Below the pieces are notes generated by a model. It worked only from the letters and a program-made list of their open reading frames with translations, had not been told where the DNA came from and made no database searches. From positions 372,001 through 436,000 of the forward strand of contig JADFUC010001346.1 of the NCBI GenBank assembly GCA_019722365.1: a DNA stretch of 64,000 nt. The letters are read 5' to 3'. This DNA is from Lithospermum erythrorhizon. Taxonomy: Eukaryota; Streptophyta; Magnoliopsida; Boraginales; Boraginaceae. A program made the translations under genes and the position numbers. Below, piece by piece: positions 31,800 through 44,255 of the stretch (the stretch's first letter is position 1; each line of letters opens with the position of its first letter).

Positions 31800-33480
31800 A
31801 TTTATCGGTGACGTAAATTTGATGCAAGAATATGAACATTGATTTCAACGAGGGAAAAAATGCTTGCTACAAGTTAGATATTACTCATATTAGTATTATG
31901 GAGTATTTATTAATGTGAGCTTTGAGGTGCGGTAGGCATGCAACAAATCGAATTAGAACATGTTCGAAGCGGGTCCAAAGGTCCGCTTAACGAGCAGAGA
32001 TTCGATCCGTTAAGGGATTCTTCAGCACTATTTGATTCGGGTGATCGTGTTTGAAAGCAGTTTTTACTCTGCTTGGCTAAGCGTCTCGACGTTAATTTCT
32101 AACGTGGTACCGTTTATCACAATGAAATGAAAATTGGTGACAAATTGAACTTATAAATTTTTTAATGAAATAACGATTTATTAATAGTTCAAATAGGTAG
32201 TTTAAGATCTGATGGGCACTTTCACAACAATTAATACTATACAAGCGACAAGCGAAAAGCGATCGCGATGATTACGTTCGGTCGGATTCGTGAGTGAAGC
32301 ACAAAATTCTGAAATCGCGCGTTACATGTAAGTGACGTTAGCAAATTCGCTCCTTTATCCGTTAAGTAAGCGTGATAGTAATTTTTTCGATGCATCCTCA
32401 AAACCTTCCATTTTTAATTTTGACATCATGAAGCTCGTCATCTATAAATTTAGCTTCTATTTCTGACCACAAAAACCTTTGCTCTTTAATTTTAAAAATT
32501 GGAAGCTTATAGCAACATCATGAGCTCCTTTTTGTTAGTCTTTTTAGGTTCTTAGGCATGGGAATGAAGTTACCTTTTAATCATGGCGATCGGCCGGACT
32601 CACATGTGGAGTTAGGCGAGCCTGAAAGTTGGCATATATGAATGACTTCAAAATTTCAAAAACAGCCTCTTGTCGCTCAGTGGGACTCCTCTGTACGGGA
32701 GGATTACTCCAGCAGACTATATACTCCTTTTCAATCATAGCCTTACTTTATATTCCGTGAGTGTGATAGTTAACGTAGAAAAAGGGATCTTAAGATTTAC
32801 ATTGGTATTTCTAATGACAAAGAGACCCAGTGGCTTTCAAGAAAATCTTCATCAAGGGGTGCGAACAACTATTGAGAAGGATCTTACCTTAGGATTCGAC
32901 AATGGCAACTCGGCGATGTGAATACTCTTCTTCATTTTCTACGCTTTCGTTGCCAAGCAATTTTGATACTCTCCTCTACTTTGAAGAGCTTAGTTTTCAT
33001 TCGGTTTATATAAATCGCGATGGTTTATTCCTTAGTATAGTATATGAACTATCGCGAAATTAGGTGCGATGGTGGAGAACCGTGCTTCGAGAAGACAACA
33101 TGAAGAATTGCGAGATCTTTTGGTTACCAACTAGTATTGGTTGTTTCTTAAATTTGAAAGACATAGTTATTAGTACTTTTAATTCGGTTTCATGTAATTC
33201 TGCTTCATGTAATAGCCGTGAAGGCTATAGACAAGTTTCTTCTACTTAATATCATGAATTATTTATATATAAAAAAAAAGAATAAACTTATAAAATGGAT
33301 TCATACGGTTGAATTTGCATTATATGAAATTTGGATTCAGATCATTGTCTTCTGATGACCCATATAAATTGAGGATTTGGGTCTTAGAATTTAGATAAGG
33401 CTTTTTGGCCGAGATCACCGTAGTATCGGCGTAATTTTTTATGTGATGCAGGCTATTAAATCTTCTTTGAGCAGGCCCCT
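31800..33480. other. Unassigned, probably old repeat DNA
   Basis: Mixed composition with many tcg/cga dinucleotides and no sustained frame. Short frames at 32670-32921 and 33064-33249 show no motif I recognise. It resembles decayed LTR or internal retroelement sequence, but no terminal repeat was found. Confidence 0.35.
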
Positions 33481-33739
33481 ACCTTTACTATTCTTCTTGT
33501 CTGGGTACACCCCTAAACCTAATTTTTCATTAAAATAGATAGTGAAATTACTATATTAGCCCTAAAGCACACAGTGAAATGACAATGTTATCCCTATATT
33601 ACACCATAAAAGTTACAACGTAAAATGACTATATTATCCCTATACTAAAATGACTATTTTGTCTCTAACACTATACTAGTATAGAGACACATTTTAAATA
33701 TTTTATATAATTAAAATAAGTCCCCACCATTTTTATTCT

Positions 33740-33865
33740 TATGAAACCGCAGCACCGCGCTGCCGCCGCCCTTCTATTGACCCCAGCTCCCGCGCTGCCT
33801 CCGCGCTGACCCGACCCGCGCTGCCTCAGCCCGCGGCCCGTACCTCGCGCCCCTGCGTTCACCGT
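33740..33865. repeat. Very GC-rich block with repeated CCCGCGCTGCC motif
   Basis: ccgcgctgcc or a close variant appears about four times within 120 bases. The block is GC-rich inside DNA of low GC content and belongs to the left part of the long-TIR element. Confidence 0.6.
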
Positions 33866-34077
33866 GATAAGCTGGAGTAACTTGACCCGTTTGTCCATGT
33901 GGCAAACAAAACAAAACCCAAATCCAAGATGACTTTTTTAACAAATTCAAACATTAACTCTTCCAAAATTCAAACAAAACCATCAAAATGTTAAATTAAG
34001 ATGATTACCAAATATGTCTATGCCAAGCCTTTCAAATATGGGAAGAAACCATCAACAAACTGAACAAACCACCGGGT

Positions 34078-34910
34078 TGTTGGATATAATAAAAGTATTG
34101 TCTTGAATGCCTTGGGAATTTGAAAAGGCACATTAGTTTTTTCCCACATTGTTTTTTGAGCAACTTTTAATTCTATTTAAATAACCCATCTTTTATTCTT
34201 TGTTCAAATGACTAAAGGCTTTTGAACATAAGTCAGCCCTTCTAAAATAACAACCAGCAGCATACTCTTCACGAAAACTTAAATACCGGCTTCGGCTCGG
34301 TTCGATGTTAAGTGTTTGGTGTTTGGTGTTTGGTGGAGCACTGCGGTGCGAAACTAAAGAGACCTTTGCACTCTCTTTATTTCTTTTGATCGTTTCATTT
34401 GAATAAAATTTTATTCTGCGGCGTTAAATCGCATCAATACCGCATCGTTCATCACCCATGTCTGCGGCATTAAATCATCTTGGATGTTACAAGCGTTTTT
34501 AACCCGGAATTCAAAACCTGACCTCTTCGCTTCTCTATAAATAGAAACGCCGGACCTCTTCCGTTATCCAACGTGTTGGCGAGTTCGCTCTTCGCCCCGC
34601 TTTCGTACTTGCTTTTGTTAATTTGCCTTGCACTACATCCAACACGTGCATATTTTTACGTTAGTTTCTTGTTTTCACAGTTGAAATTGTTGCTTAGGTT
34701 TCATAGCTGTTGCGAGAATTGGTTGATGGAAAAATTTCGCGTATTAACCTTGAGGGAGCTACGGTCCACAATGGAGTGCACTTTCGATGCCGGATTAAGC
34801 TTCGAGTGATGGCTTTCATACCACGACACAGCGAAGTTGGTAACTTTGGTTCTGGTTTTTTTTTGTTTGGTAACACACTGGTTCGGTTATATCTGTACAT
34901 CTTTGAACTC
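34078..34910 (+). repeat. 5' LTR of the copia element
   Basis: It aligns along its length with 38399-39174. Shared landmarks are gtcttgaatgccttgggaat, gtgtttggtgtttggtgttt and cggttatatctg. Divergence and indels between the LTRs are visible by eye, so the insertion is old. The 3' limit is approximate and no clean primer site follows. Confidence 0.75.
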
Positions 34911-35239
34911 TGATTTGAAAGCAACTTGTATAAATGCACTTCAATCGAAATTGCACAGCGTGTCTAAAGCGGAACCTTTGAATGGTAACAAGCTATAAAG
35001 ATGTGGTCCCTAGCCTTATGTACGCGAAGCTTTGGATGTTGACTATGTGCTATTTGAAAACCGTCCCACGAAATATCTGCTTTGCATCTCACGATTAGTT
35101 CTTTCTTACATTCTTTGGTTGTTCCAAGCGTGTGAAGAACTAAAAGGTTTGATAAAGAGATATGAGGCTGGCCCAGGTGCCGTATTACGAAACGACATGA
35201 CTAATTACATTTGACTTATATACTATTCTAAATACGCGC

Positions 35240-35500
35240 CAAGTTAATTTGGGATGCCTTAGAGGAGAAACATGGTAATGATGATGCTGGTAAGAAGAAA
35301 TATGTGGTGGGGAAGTGGCTAGGTTTCAAATGATTGAAATTTCAAACCGGTTATGGATCAGTGCATGTCTTTGAAAATGTCTTGATGTGATTAATGAAGG
35401 CATGAAACTTGATGAAGTGTTACAGCTAATGTTTTGTTGGAGAAATTTCCTCCTTCTTGGAATGATTCTGGGAACAAGCGGAAACACAAGAAGAAAAACA
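35240..35500 (+). pseudogene. Copia gag remnant
   Basis: Frames interrupted by stops and shifts read WDALEEKHG, then NEGMKLDEVLQ and LEKFPPSWND (35437-35466), then a Lys-rich HKKK stretch. These are hallmark segments of plant copia gag (capsid-like) proteins. No CCHC zinc knuckle remains visible. Confidence 0.7.
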
Positions 35501-35669
35501 CTTGTCGATGCAGAAAGACTTAAACAACTCCAGTTAAGGCGTCTTTGGCGGAAGTAGTATTAGGATGGGTGACGGTGCATTAGTGACAGGCAGGTCGCAC
35601 AAAATCATGGGATAGCTGGTAAGAGCAGGACATTGAAAAATATGATGAATCTTGTGCTCCCAAGTTACG

Positions 35670-36395
35670 GACTTCTACGATGAGATGTGGGGGAGGCGGT
35701 TTTAAGTGCTGTCACGTGCTAACAGGGTACCCCATAAGAAGTTAGATAAGACTCCCTATGAGATTTGGAGGGGTTATCCCCCTAACTTGAGGTTTCTTAG
35801 AGTGTGGGGGTGTCTAGCTAAGGTGGGTTTGCCTGAGCCTAAGAAGACCAACATTGGACCCAAGACCTATGACTGTGTTTTCATTGGGTATGCTCAGAAC
35901 AGTGCTGCATATAGATTCATGTCTTTATCTGATCGTTCTATATCTGAGGCTAGAGATGCTGAGTTTTTTGAGCATGTATTTCCTTTAAAGAAAGCATGTT
36001 TGTCTTCTCCTGTTTCACATGATATGCCTGATTCACATGATATGCCTGATGCACATGATGTACCTGATATACATGACATACCTGATATTGATGTGCATGC
36101 TAGTTCATCTAACTCTAGGAGACCTTTAGAGGGACTTAGAAAGAGTAAGAGACCTAGAGTGGAGAAATACTTTGGAGATGACTTTATAGTGAACTTTCTA
36201 TCTGAGATTACATGTGATGATTATATAAGTGATGAACTAGTTTCGGCCTATATTATTGAGGATGATCCTAAGACTTACTGTGAGGCCATGAGGTCTATTG
36301 ATGCTACTTTTTGGAGAGAGGCCATTAAGAGTGAACTTGATTCGATTGTGTCAAACCAAACTTGGGAGTTAGTTGATTTACCTAAGGGTTCTTGA
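35670..36395 (+). pseudogene. Copia polyprotein fragment: integrase C-terminal part and start of reverse transcriptase
   Basis: An open stretch at 35706-36395 encodes NRVPHKKLDKTPYEIWRGYP, FLRVWGCLAKVGLPEPKK, TYDCVFIGYAQNSAAYRF and, after a variable linker, AMRSIDATFWREAIKSELDS and NQTWELVDLPKGS. These are the integrase tail, linker and RT entry of copia. A single-base shift near 35700 separates it from GEAVLSA, the preceding integrase motif. It ends in a stop at 36393. The linker carries four copies of an 18-bp repeat (36015-36086) encoding HDMPDS-like units. Confidence 0.85.
36015..36086 (+). repeat. Coding minisatellite, 18-bp unit x 4, in the copia linker
   Basis: The units read tcacatgatatgcctgat (twice, identical), then gcacatgatgtacctgat and atacatgacatacctgat. 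Confidence 0.9.
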
Positions 36396-37420
36396 GCTTA
36401 TTAGTAATAAGTGGATCTTTAAGAAAAGATGAGACACGATGGTTCAATAGAAGATTGAGAGGCTAAGAACTGTGATTAGAGGAGCTTTACACAAAGAAGG
36501 ATATAGATTACTTTGATACTTATTCTCCGATTGACTAGATAATACTATCGAGGCCTTGATTGCTAGGCACTATTCATGGGTTAGAATACATCAGATGGAT
36601 GTTAAGACTGCCTTTTTGAATGGTGATCTAGAGGAAGAGATTTATATGACCCAACCTGAGGGTTTTGTGAGTCGAAATTGAGGAGGGAGTAAAGTGTGTG
36701 GTGAAAAAATCTCTATATGGTTGAGAGCAAGCACCAAGCAGTGGTATGAGAAGTTTAGTGATACTTTGGTGAGTAATGGCTATGTTGTGAACAATTACGA
36801 CTCGTGTGTACTCTGAGGGTTAGGACACGATTGTGTGATCGTATGCCTATATGTTGATGATATGTTGATTTTTGAGCCAAGACTATGACTATAGTGAATA
36901 AGACCAAGGATTTCTTGTCATCTAAGTTTGAGATGAAGACTTAGGAGAGTTGATACTATCTGAGGTTAGAGTTGTGAGAAACCGGAGGGTATCTCGTTGA
37001 GTCAATCTCGTTATGTGGAGAAGATTTTGAGGAGTTTGCTTTTTGAGGTTACACTGCTTAGGACTCCTAGTGCTAGTGTACACTTGATGAAAAATTTGGG
37101 TGATAGTGTCTCTCAAATAGAATATGCTAAGATTATTGGGAGTGTGATGTTCTTGACTAACTGTACTCGGCCTGATATTGCTTATGCTGTAAGTAGGTTA
37201 AGTCGGTATACCCATAACCAGCAGTGGCAATTCAAGGATGCTCTTCATCGATACTTAGATACACAAAGGGACTATTGAAGGGTTGAACATGAACTTTAAG
37301 GAGTTCCACTGCTTTGTGTTAGAAGGGTATTGTGATGCTAAGCTGGGTCTACGGTAGTGATGATATTTGTTACGGTGGATGTTCACTTAGCGGGAGGGGC
37401 TATTTCTTGGAAGTGCATGA
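36396..37420 (+). pseudogene. Copia reverse transcriptase and RNase H remnants
   Basis: Across shifting frames: KWIFKKR near 36410, [20 protein letters not shown] at about 36598-36660, the catalytic LYVDDML at about 36848, then SGSVMF-like GSVMFLTNCTRPDIAYAVSR at about 37140-37200 and GYCDA near 37326 (RNase H). The motif order is intact but many stops and small deletions interrupt it. Confidence 0.8.
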
Positions 37421-38398
37421 CGGACTTGCATAGCGCTCCGCCCGTAGATCCGAGTTCATTGCAACGAGCTTCTTGAGGTCAAGCTGAATGGTTGAAGAAC
37501 CTACTAGCTGATGTACCGTTGTGGGAGAACCAGGCGGTACCGGTCTATTCTGTGTGATTCTTGGCGGCCATTGGGTGCCAAGAATCGTGCTGATAGTAAG
37601 AAAAAAGACATATGCAAATTAGACATGGTGTGGTGAGACAACTCACGAAAAATGGGGTTATTTACGTGGACTATGTGAGGTCGAGCGGAATCTTGGCGAT
37701 CCTTTTACTAAAGGGATTAACTAGGCGGGATTATTACGGAGGCGTCGGGGGATAGGGCTGAAGCCACTAATCAAGATAGCATGTTGACTTAGCGATGCGC
37801 TCTTTCCTATCCTATAGCGTGTAGTAGTGCTTGATAAAATCCTATAGCCATATGTTTTTGGTGGTCTTTATTGAGGCAGCAGTGGGATTTATCATGTTCA
37901 TAACCAAAGTTTGGTATTGCAATGCATGTATTGAATTTTAGTCATGACCTTCCATAACCAGCATTGGTGGTGCTTTGAGATGCACTTGATGGAAATTTTT
38001 GTGAGGATGGACTTAAGTCCTTAATAACTTGAAGATAGTGTTTTGAGACACACTATAGGAGTTACCTACGTGAGTGTGATGGTGGGGCCGCCGTCATGAA
38101 GGTAGGGCTTGTCTTCAGAGCTCGTAAGACCCAGGTTATGCGCGTGGCCCTAAAAGCAGCGTGTTTGTGCATTTCGCGGGACCCTCACGCAATTTAGAGG
38201 TATAGTATGTGTTGTGGGGTCTCAATCAATCAAATAAGTTCGAAGCGAAGTTCACTCGCCAGTCTTGAAGTTGTTGTTCAGCCCATGTGTCGATTCAAAT
38301 CGAAAGATATTAATGACTTAAGTACTTCAACCCTCCTTGACGAGGAATTTCTCACTTGGCCTTTCACAATTTCCTTCCCACTTAGCCATTGTGGGGAT
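37421..38398 (+). other. Copia 3' internal region, non-coding
   Basis: Degraded end of the RNase H region followed by untranslated sequence up to the purine tract gtggggatt before the 3' LTR. No host gene seen. Confidence 0.5.
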
Positions 38399-39174
38399 TG
38401 TTGGACATAATAAAAGTATTGTCTTGAATGCCTTGGGAATTTGAAAGGCACATTGCCTCGCATTGTTTTTGAGCACCATTTAATTCTATTTAAATAACTT
38501 GATCTTTATTCTTTGTTCAAATGATGACTAAGGCTTTTGGTATAAGTCTAGCCCATTAAAATAACCCTTAGCACTTGACTCGGTCGTGTTAGGTGTTTGG
38601 TGTTTGGTGTTTGGTGGAGGCGCTGCGGTGCGAGCTAAAAAGCTCTCTTTATTTCTTTTGATCGATTCATTTGAATAGAAGTACATTCTGCAGCGTCATG
38701 TGTCAATCTGTGGCATTCATCGCCATCGATACACAACATTCATCACCTTGGATATTACAAAGCGTTTTTAACTTAATTCAAAGCAAACTCTTATTCTCCC
38801 ATAAATAGAGAAGCTGGCATCGGGCCTCTTAATTTATCGCTTGTGTTGTGAGTTACACTCTTCCACCCCACTACATCTTTGCTTTTGTTAATTTGCCTTG
38901 CACTCTGTCAGCCAGCTGTGCATATTTTCACATTCGTTTCTTGTTTTCACAGTTTGAGAATTATTTGTAGAGTTTCATAGGCTGTTGCCGGTGGACTGTT
39001 GAGCAGTAGCTGTAATTAACAGGGCTACCGATTACAGTAGATTGCCACCTCGATGCGGATTAAGGCTTTCAAGTGGAGTGGCTTTCGTACCACGACCTGT
39101 GAGATTGGTAACTTTGGTTACGGTTTTTTGTTTGGTAACACAGTTCGGTTATATCTGTGCATCTTTGAACTACA
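38399..39174 (+). repeat. 3' LTR of the copia element
   Basis: It starts TGTTGGACATAATAAAAG and ends near TTTGAACTACA. It matches the 5' LTR at 34078-34910 throughout, with scattered substitutions and deletions. Confidence 0.8.
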
Positions 39175-39712
39175 TAAAATGGGCCAGCAGGAGAACCATC
39201 TTGAAAGGATAATAAGATCGAGGCAACCGATTTAATATTAACATGAAAATAAATTATAGCTAGGCATTACCATCCGGTCATGAATTTGGTTGAGACCCAA
39301 CTTTGAAGAACAACATAGCAAGCCTGACAAGTACAACAGTGACAATGTGGGACGAAAGTATAGGGGTAGAGGTAAGGGTAGGGTGGGATGGGGTATGTTA
39401 AAAAGAAAGGATTAGGGTCTTATTTTAATTACTTAAAATATTTTAATATGTGCCTTTATTCTTTTGTGTAGTGTTTGGGTAAAATAGTTATTTTAACTGT
39501 TTAAAGGTGAAAAATCAGGATTGGGTGTCCTCAAACAAGAAGAATAGTATAGGCTCTGGACAAAAGAATAAGTTAAATAGCCGTAAAAATTCTTGATAGT
39601 TCGAGGAATTAATGCCGACCCAAAAAGCCTTTAGATAATTATGAATGCATGTTGCGCTCACATGGATCCTATTCATCATATTTGTAAATTCTAAGGTATA
39701 CTACATAATTCG

Positions 39713-40564
39713 TACTCCCTCCATTCCTTTATCTAACATATATTTATTTTTTGCACAAAGTTTAAGAAAAATTCAAATATATCTTACAAATAAAGTTTTT
39801 CTTGATTTTTTCTTCCAATTTTTTTTTTACTTTGTTGGTAAAATGGAAACTAAAAGAATTTCTATTTTCAGAATGATTTTAGAGTAATGAATGCATTTGT
39901 TTGAGGAGGATCGGGAATCATAAATAATTTATTAATTTTTTTATTTGAAACACATTTGATTAATTCTCCTAGGAGGATTCGTTACCCTAAATCCGCCACA
40001 GATTTCCCCACATAATCCTTCCCCCGAAATCCGAAATGGAGGGCCTGGCAATATAAAACGTTTCATTCAGCGCCATTCTGGCTCCTTGAAATTATTGTAT
40101 CAAACAACAATTTTATTTATTCATTCTTTTCCCTAGGTTAATTCTAAATATTCTTCTAATTTACCCTTAATTAACTTTCCGCAGGTTACCTATACGGTGC
40201 TTTCGATGAAACATAGCATAATCTTTATGTTTGGATGAGGTAATCGAAAAATATTTAAAATTATTACAGGAGAGAAAGAATCGAGGTGGCTTAGGGAGGA
40301 ATAAGTTCGTGTTATTTGGACTCTGATAATTTGAGAGGAGAGGAAATGAGGAGAATATTTTAAATTGTATTATAATTGTGATTCTCCTCCATTCTCCTCC
40401 AATTTAAAGGTTAATGATTTTAGGGAGAATGAGGGGTAATGAGTGGTAATATATTCTCCTAAGAGAACATCTAATTGAGTTCCCAAACAACAAAAATTAT
40501 TAAATTCTCTCTATTCCCTTAGTTAGCCCCCAAAACAAACCGACCGTAAGGGATGGATGGAGTA
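39713..40564. mobile_element. Stowaway-like inverted ends 850 bp apart
   Basis: The left end TACTCCCTCCATTCCTT (39713) is matched by the inverted right end AAGGGATGGATGGAGTA (40548-40564), 14 of 17 positions, with TA at both outer edges as expected of mariner-type elements. The interior contains another possible inverted pair (gtttgaggaggat near 39900, and ttagcccccaaaacaaac near 40522), so a second element may be nested. Confidence 0.45.
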
Positions 40565-40569
40565 ATATA

Positions 40570-41520
40570 TAGTCCAGCTGATTATTACCAAGACAACTTC
40601 AAGCATCATTCTCTTTCACATGTCCTATATATTGAATTATTGATCATATCATATCTTTTCTAGGATCTACGGACTACGAAGTAAAAGCTAGTAGTTGACA
40701 AGTTATTGAATGACTGTATATAGCTAGAGACTTGCACCAAGAGATTAAAATAAATTTGATAAAATTCAACGTGAATTTTGATTGTCGAATGTATCGATCG
40801 ATGATGATTGATGAATGATGAGTAACGTTATCTAGAAACGAAATTTAAGTTCTCATTATTTGGGTTTCTCATTATTTTCCATTCGGACCGGCCTGTCTGG
40901 TAGTAGATGAGGAAATTGATATGGCAACACCTCCCTATTTAGTACTCATTTTTAATTATATTAGGGGAAGGAGGGAGTATTATTGTATTGTGTTTCCACT
41001 TATTTCTTTTTATTTTATGGAGATGTTAGTTGTTAGATAGAAGATTTATGTCCTTTACATGGAGGGGCAGAATTAAAGAAAAAAAAAGTGCAAATGACAC
41101 AAGTAATTAAAAAATATTTACTAATAAAATAAATCATTCATATTATAAATAATCATATTTCGAGTGACCCAACATAAAAGAATTCAAAAAAATTAATAAA
41201 TTAAAGATAGACATCTAGTTTTTAAAAAGGTTGGGACTGACATTATTAGCCCTCATTCGCTTGACATATGGTATGTACATCGCATAACAATAACAATATT
41301 TTTGTATGTATTAATAAGGCCTTACCTTAAGCATTATGCAATCAATTAATTGGTTTTAATTTGTACATAATATGTTCACTATATGTATTAGAATGAATAG
41401 AAGAGTATTATTGAGTTTTTAAGTCTATTATTCATTTAAAATAGTATCAAAACTAAGAAATGTGTTAGGTGGTCATTAGTGATGGCTAATATTTTAAAAA
41501 GAAAAGAATTAATGTTCAAT
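40570..41520. other. Intergenic, no gene seen
   Basis: AT-rich DNA. No coding frame or repeat structure was recognised. Confidence 0.5.
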
Positions 41521-41528
41521 TCAACAAA

Positions 41529-43560
41529 TGTAATGCAATTTTTTATGACGGGGTACAAATAAACTCACCGTATCGAAAATTCTCAAGATACCGGGTTTTA
41601 TCAAATCGTAAGAGAATCGATCGCCCAAACTATGGATCCCTAAACGCTATTGACGATCAGGAGCATGTCAAGCTGGCTTGACATGAACTTGACTTGATTT
41701 AAACTTAATTTGATTTGATATAATTTCGACTTGATTTCATGTAGTTTTGAGCTGAGCCACTCAGCCTCGAGCTCGAGCTCGATTTGATTTGGATAAGCCT
41801 GGCAGCCGACAGATGTCCCCGTCATGCATTGACTCGAGACGGCTCCTGACTCGATACGATCCGAGCCTGTGGTTCTCTTAGCAACATATCTCCGCAGGTT
41901 GGCCGAACGGACTCGATCTTCTGGCCTGACTCGATCTCCGGCTCCTGGACTTGATCTCCGCCTACTCGCATCACGCTGACTTACCGCAAACGCTTGCAAA
42001 ATGCTGGGACTTGGGTTTGAAAGCACAATGTGGACTTCAGAGTCGCATAAAGCCTATAACCTTCATGACCAGATTTAAGGCCTCCACCCTTTTTGTGGGC
42101 GGACTCGTGGCTTCAGAGGCTTCAGCTTCTGAGGCTGACACTGACAGTGATAGTGACCGAGCCTTCGGAATTGCATTTAATATAGCAAGAAAGTGTCACA
42201 ACGTTGCCATTGTACTCACAACGCATCTTAACAAATTGCTTCCGTAGAGCGACTCTCTGAGTGACATGACCCACGCGATCTAATAGAGATTCTACCAATT
42301 TTAATTTCAAGGAAGAGCCCGCCTCACTCTCGACTGAACAGATTCGGGAATTTGATTTGCCAAATATTTAGTTCTAAATTTTACTACAATGGCTTTGCAA
42401 GGTACTGTCAATAGAAATACGATCGTGATGAAGTTAACGCTCCAACCTTGGGATGAGTACTTAATCAACTGGGGAGCAGTGAGCCTTGGGGAGCGCAGCC
42501 TCGGCCTGTAATCCGCATATGCGACCGAACGCTCAATTTATTCTATATCTCATTTCCACGAATCAAACCCGAAATTTATCAAAAGGCTCATCCAAGTTTT
42601 TGAATGCGCTATATGTTTTAATCCTCGAATATTCTATGCCGTTTCGAGAATCTTACGCCGATCACGTATTTTTGTTTTCAAACTCGGCGATTATTGCATT
42701 TTGCAATAATCCTAAGTTCAAAGCGCCCATATATCAGACCTCCCAAGGTTTTTCAACACCACGCGCTGCTTCGTCATGGCTCAAACATTTAACTTAGAAA
42801 TTTTAGAACGCTCGTATTTTCAGCAAGGATTTTGTGTGTATTTTTGAATGGTCAGTCAAGGATTTGGCATGAAATGATGCTGATTTGGGCCAAAGGTGGG
42901 GGGGGCTTATAAGTTTCGGCCCCAACGCTATTTTTCGACGGCCATTAGTGCTGATCACGATCTCGACATTGAATTTTGAGGCTAAGATCTCGATCATTTG
43001 AGATTTGGAAATTTCGTACAAGATGATTTTGGGTTTCAGACGAAAGAAGCGTTACGGTTCTTGTGGCCAAGAAGATTTTCATATCGACTCCGAACCTTGT
43101 GGGAGGCTGATTTGCATCACACGACTTTTGAGTGCCGATTTCGAACCACATAACTCAAGGAGCCTTGATTTTAGACCACAAAACTGCGAAGCCTTCATTT
43201 TAAACCCCAAGGCTTATGTATTCTTCATTTTCACGCGCTTCTCGAACGCCCTTCGCTCGCCGAAGTTCAATAAAAATTAGGTTTCGAACCCCATGTATCC
43301 GGCATTTAATGTGAGGTTATTTTCCTTAACCCTATTTTCCGAGCTCAACTTGTGGGTTAATTAAATTAAATCCTTATTCTTGACTTCACTAACCTGCATG
43401 ATTACTGAACCCTCAAGCCTGTCCGAGTGTTTGACTAATTTGGAATTTAATCGGTAACCCTAATCGCCTACGCGACATTCTTTAATGTCAATTTTTTAAT
43501 TAACTTAATTAATTGCTTTTAATCAATTTAGCTTATTTACGATAAAATTTCGATGTTACA
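41529..43560 (+). mobile_element. Solo LTR, about 2.03 kb, with perfect 5-bp target duplication (copy A)
   Basis: It begins TGTAATGCAA and ends GATGTTACA. The 5 bases on each side are identical (acaaa at 41524-41528 and at 43561-43565). It shares its start and its AT-rich 3' end (ttaattgcttttaat) with copies at 44256 and, inverted, 52591-54559. It contains no coding frame with retroelement motifs. The TG..CA ends and 5-bp duplication mark it as a solo LTR; the parent superfamily (gypsy suspected) cannot be settled. Confidence 0.8.
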
Positions 43561-44255
43561 ACAAAATCAAATGATGATTGCATAATTGACAAAAAAAATG
43601 TGGGGTAATTTTGGCCCCCGACTTCCTGGCGTTACCGGTAGTTGTCATTTGTCAGCCTGCCACAGAGTTTAACATGCCCCACTACAGTGTTGTTAAATGC
43701 TACCTTGATTTAGACATATAATTGATGCAGGTTGTTTCCTTTAATTATGATAAAACACTCAATTCTTTTCATTTTTCGACTTTTCCTGTCTTGTTTTTTT
43801 GCTAGTAAATTCATTGGCTCTATATTAGCTGCAGGCTTTTTTTGACAATAATTGCAAATCCAATCGGGCATCTGAAGTTGCGTAATAATACTCAGTACTA
43901 CTATTTTATTTCAAATTAATCGATTTTCTTAATTTTCAAGTCAATTTTAATTATCAATTACTTTTTATGTATTATTTAAAATTACAAAAAATAATATTAT
44001 AAAAATATTTTAAAAACAAATTCAAGAATGATATCAATTTTATATTTTAGAGCCAATAATAAAAAGAATTTACATCAAAGTTTCATAATGCAATTCCAAA
44101 ACATTAATTAATTTAAAACTGGCGAATATTGCTGAGCTTATTAAGACCCAATGGCAAATCAATCACTCTTCCAAAGGAATAAATGAATGTTACTGTTAAT
44201 CCACACTGCGTGATACTCATAGATCAAGGTGTATAAAATAAAATTTATACCTTAT

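Larger units (their letters stand above)
34078..39174 (+). mobile_element. Ty1/copia LTR retrotransposon, degenerate and internally deleted
   Basis: Two direct repeats starting TGTTGGAYATAATAAAAGTA bound a gag-pol relic in the order gag, integrase, reverse transcriptase, RNase H, which is the copia order. A purine-rich tract, gtggggatt, precedes the 3' LTR. Several frameshifts and stops, plus the loss of the protease and most of the integrase region, make it non-functional. No exact target-site duplication was found (cgggt on the left, taaaa on the right). Confidence 0.85.
33490..39620. mobile_element. Long-TIR element (copy 2), split by a copia insertion
   Basis: The left arm 33490-33730 (for example gacacattttaaatatttta then taattaaaataag) and right arm 39360-39620 (tcttattttaattacttaaa, atttta, tatgtgcctttatt) form the same inverted pair as the element at 18470-19325. 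The interior on the left includes a GC-rich stretch. The copia element at 34078-39174 separates the arms. Confidence 0.55.

Noticed and set aside
32670..33249. Two short frames in the unassigned 31.8-33.5 kb region
   Set aside because: No recognisable domain, no splice context, and codon use looks random.
41640..42026. 128-codon minus-strand frame
   Set aside because: It lies inside solo LTR copy A and shows no protein motif.
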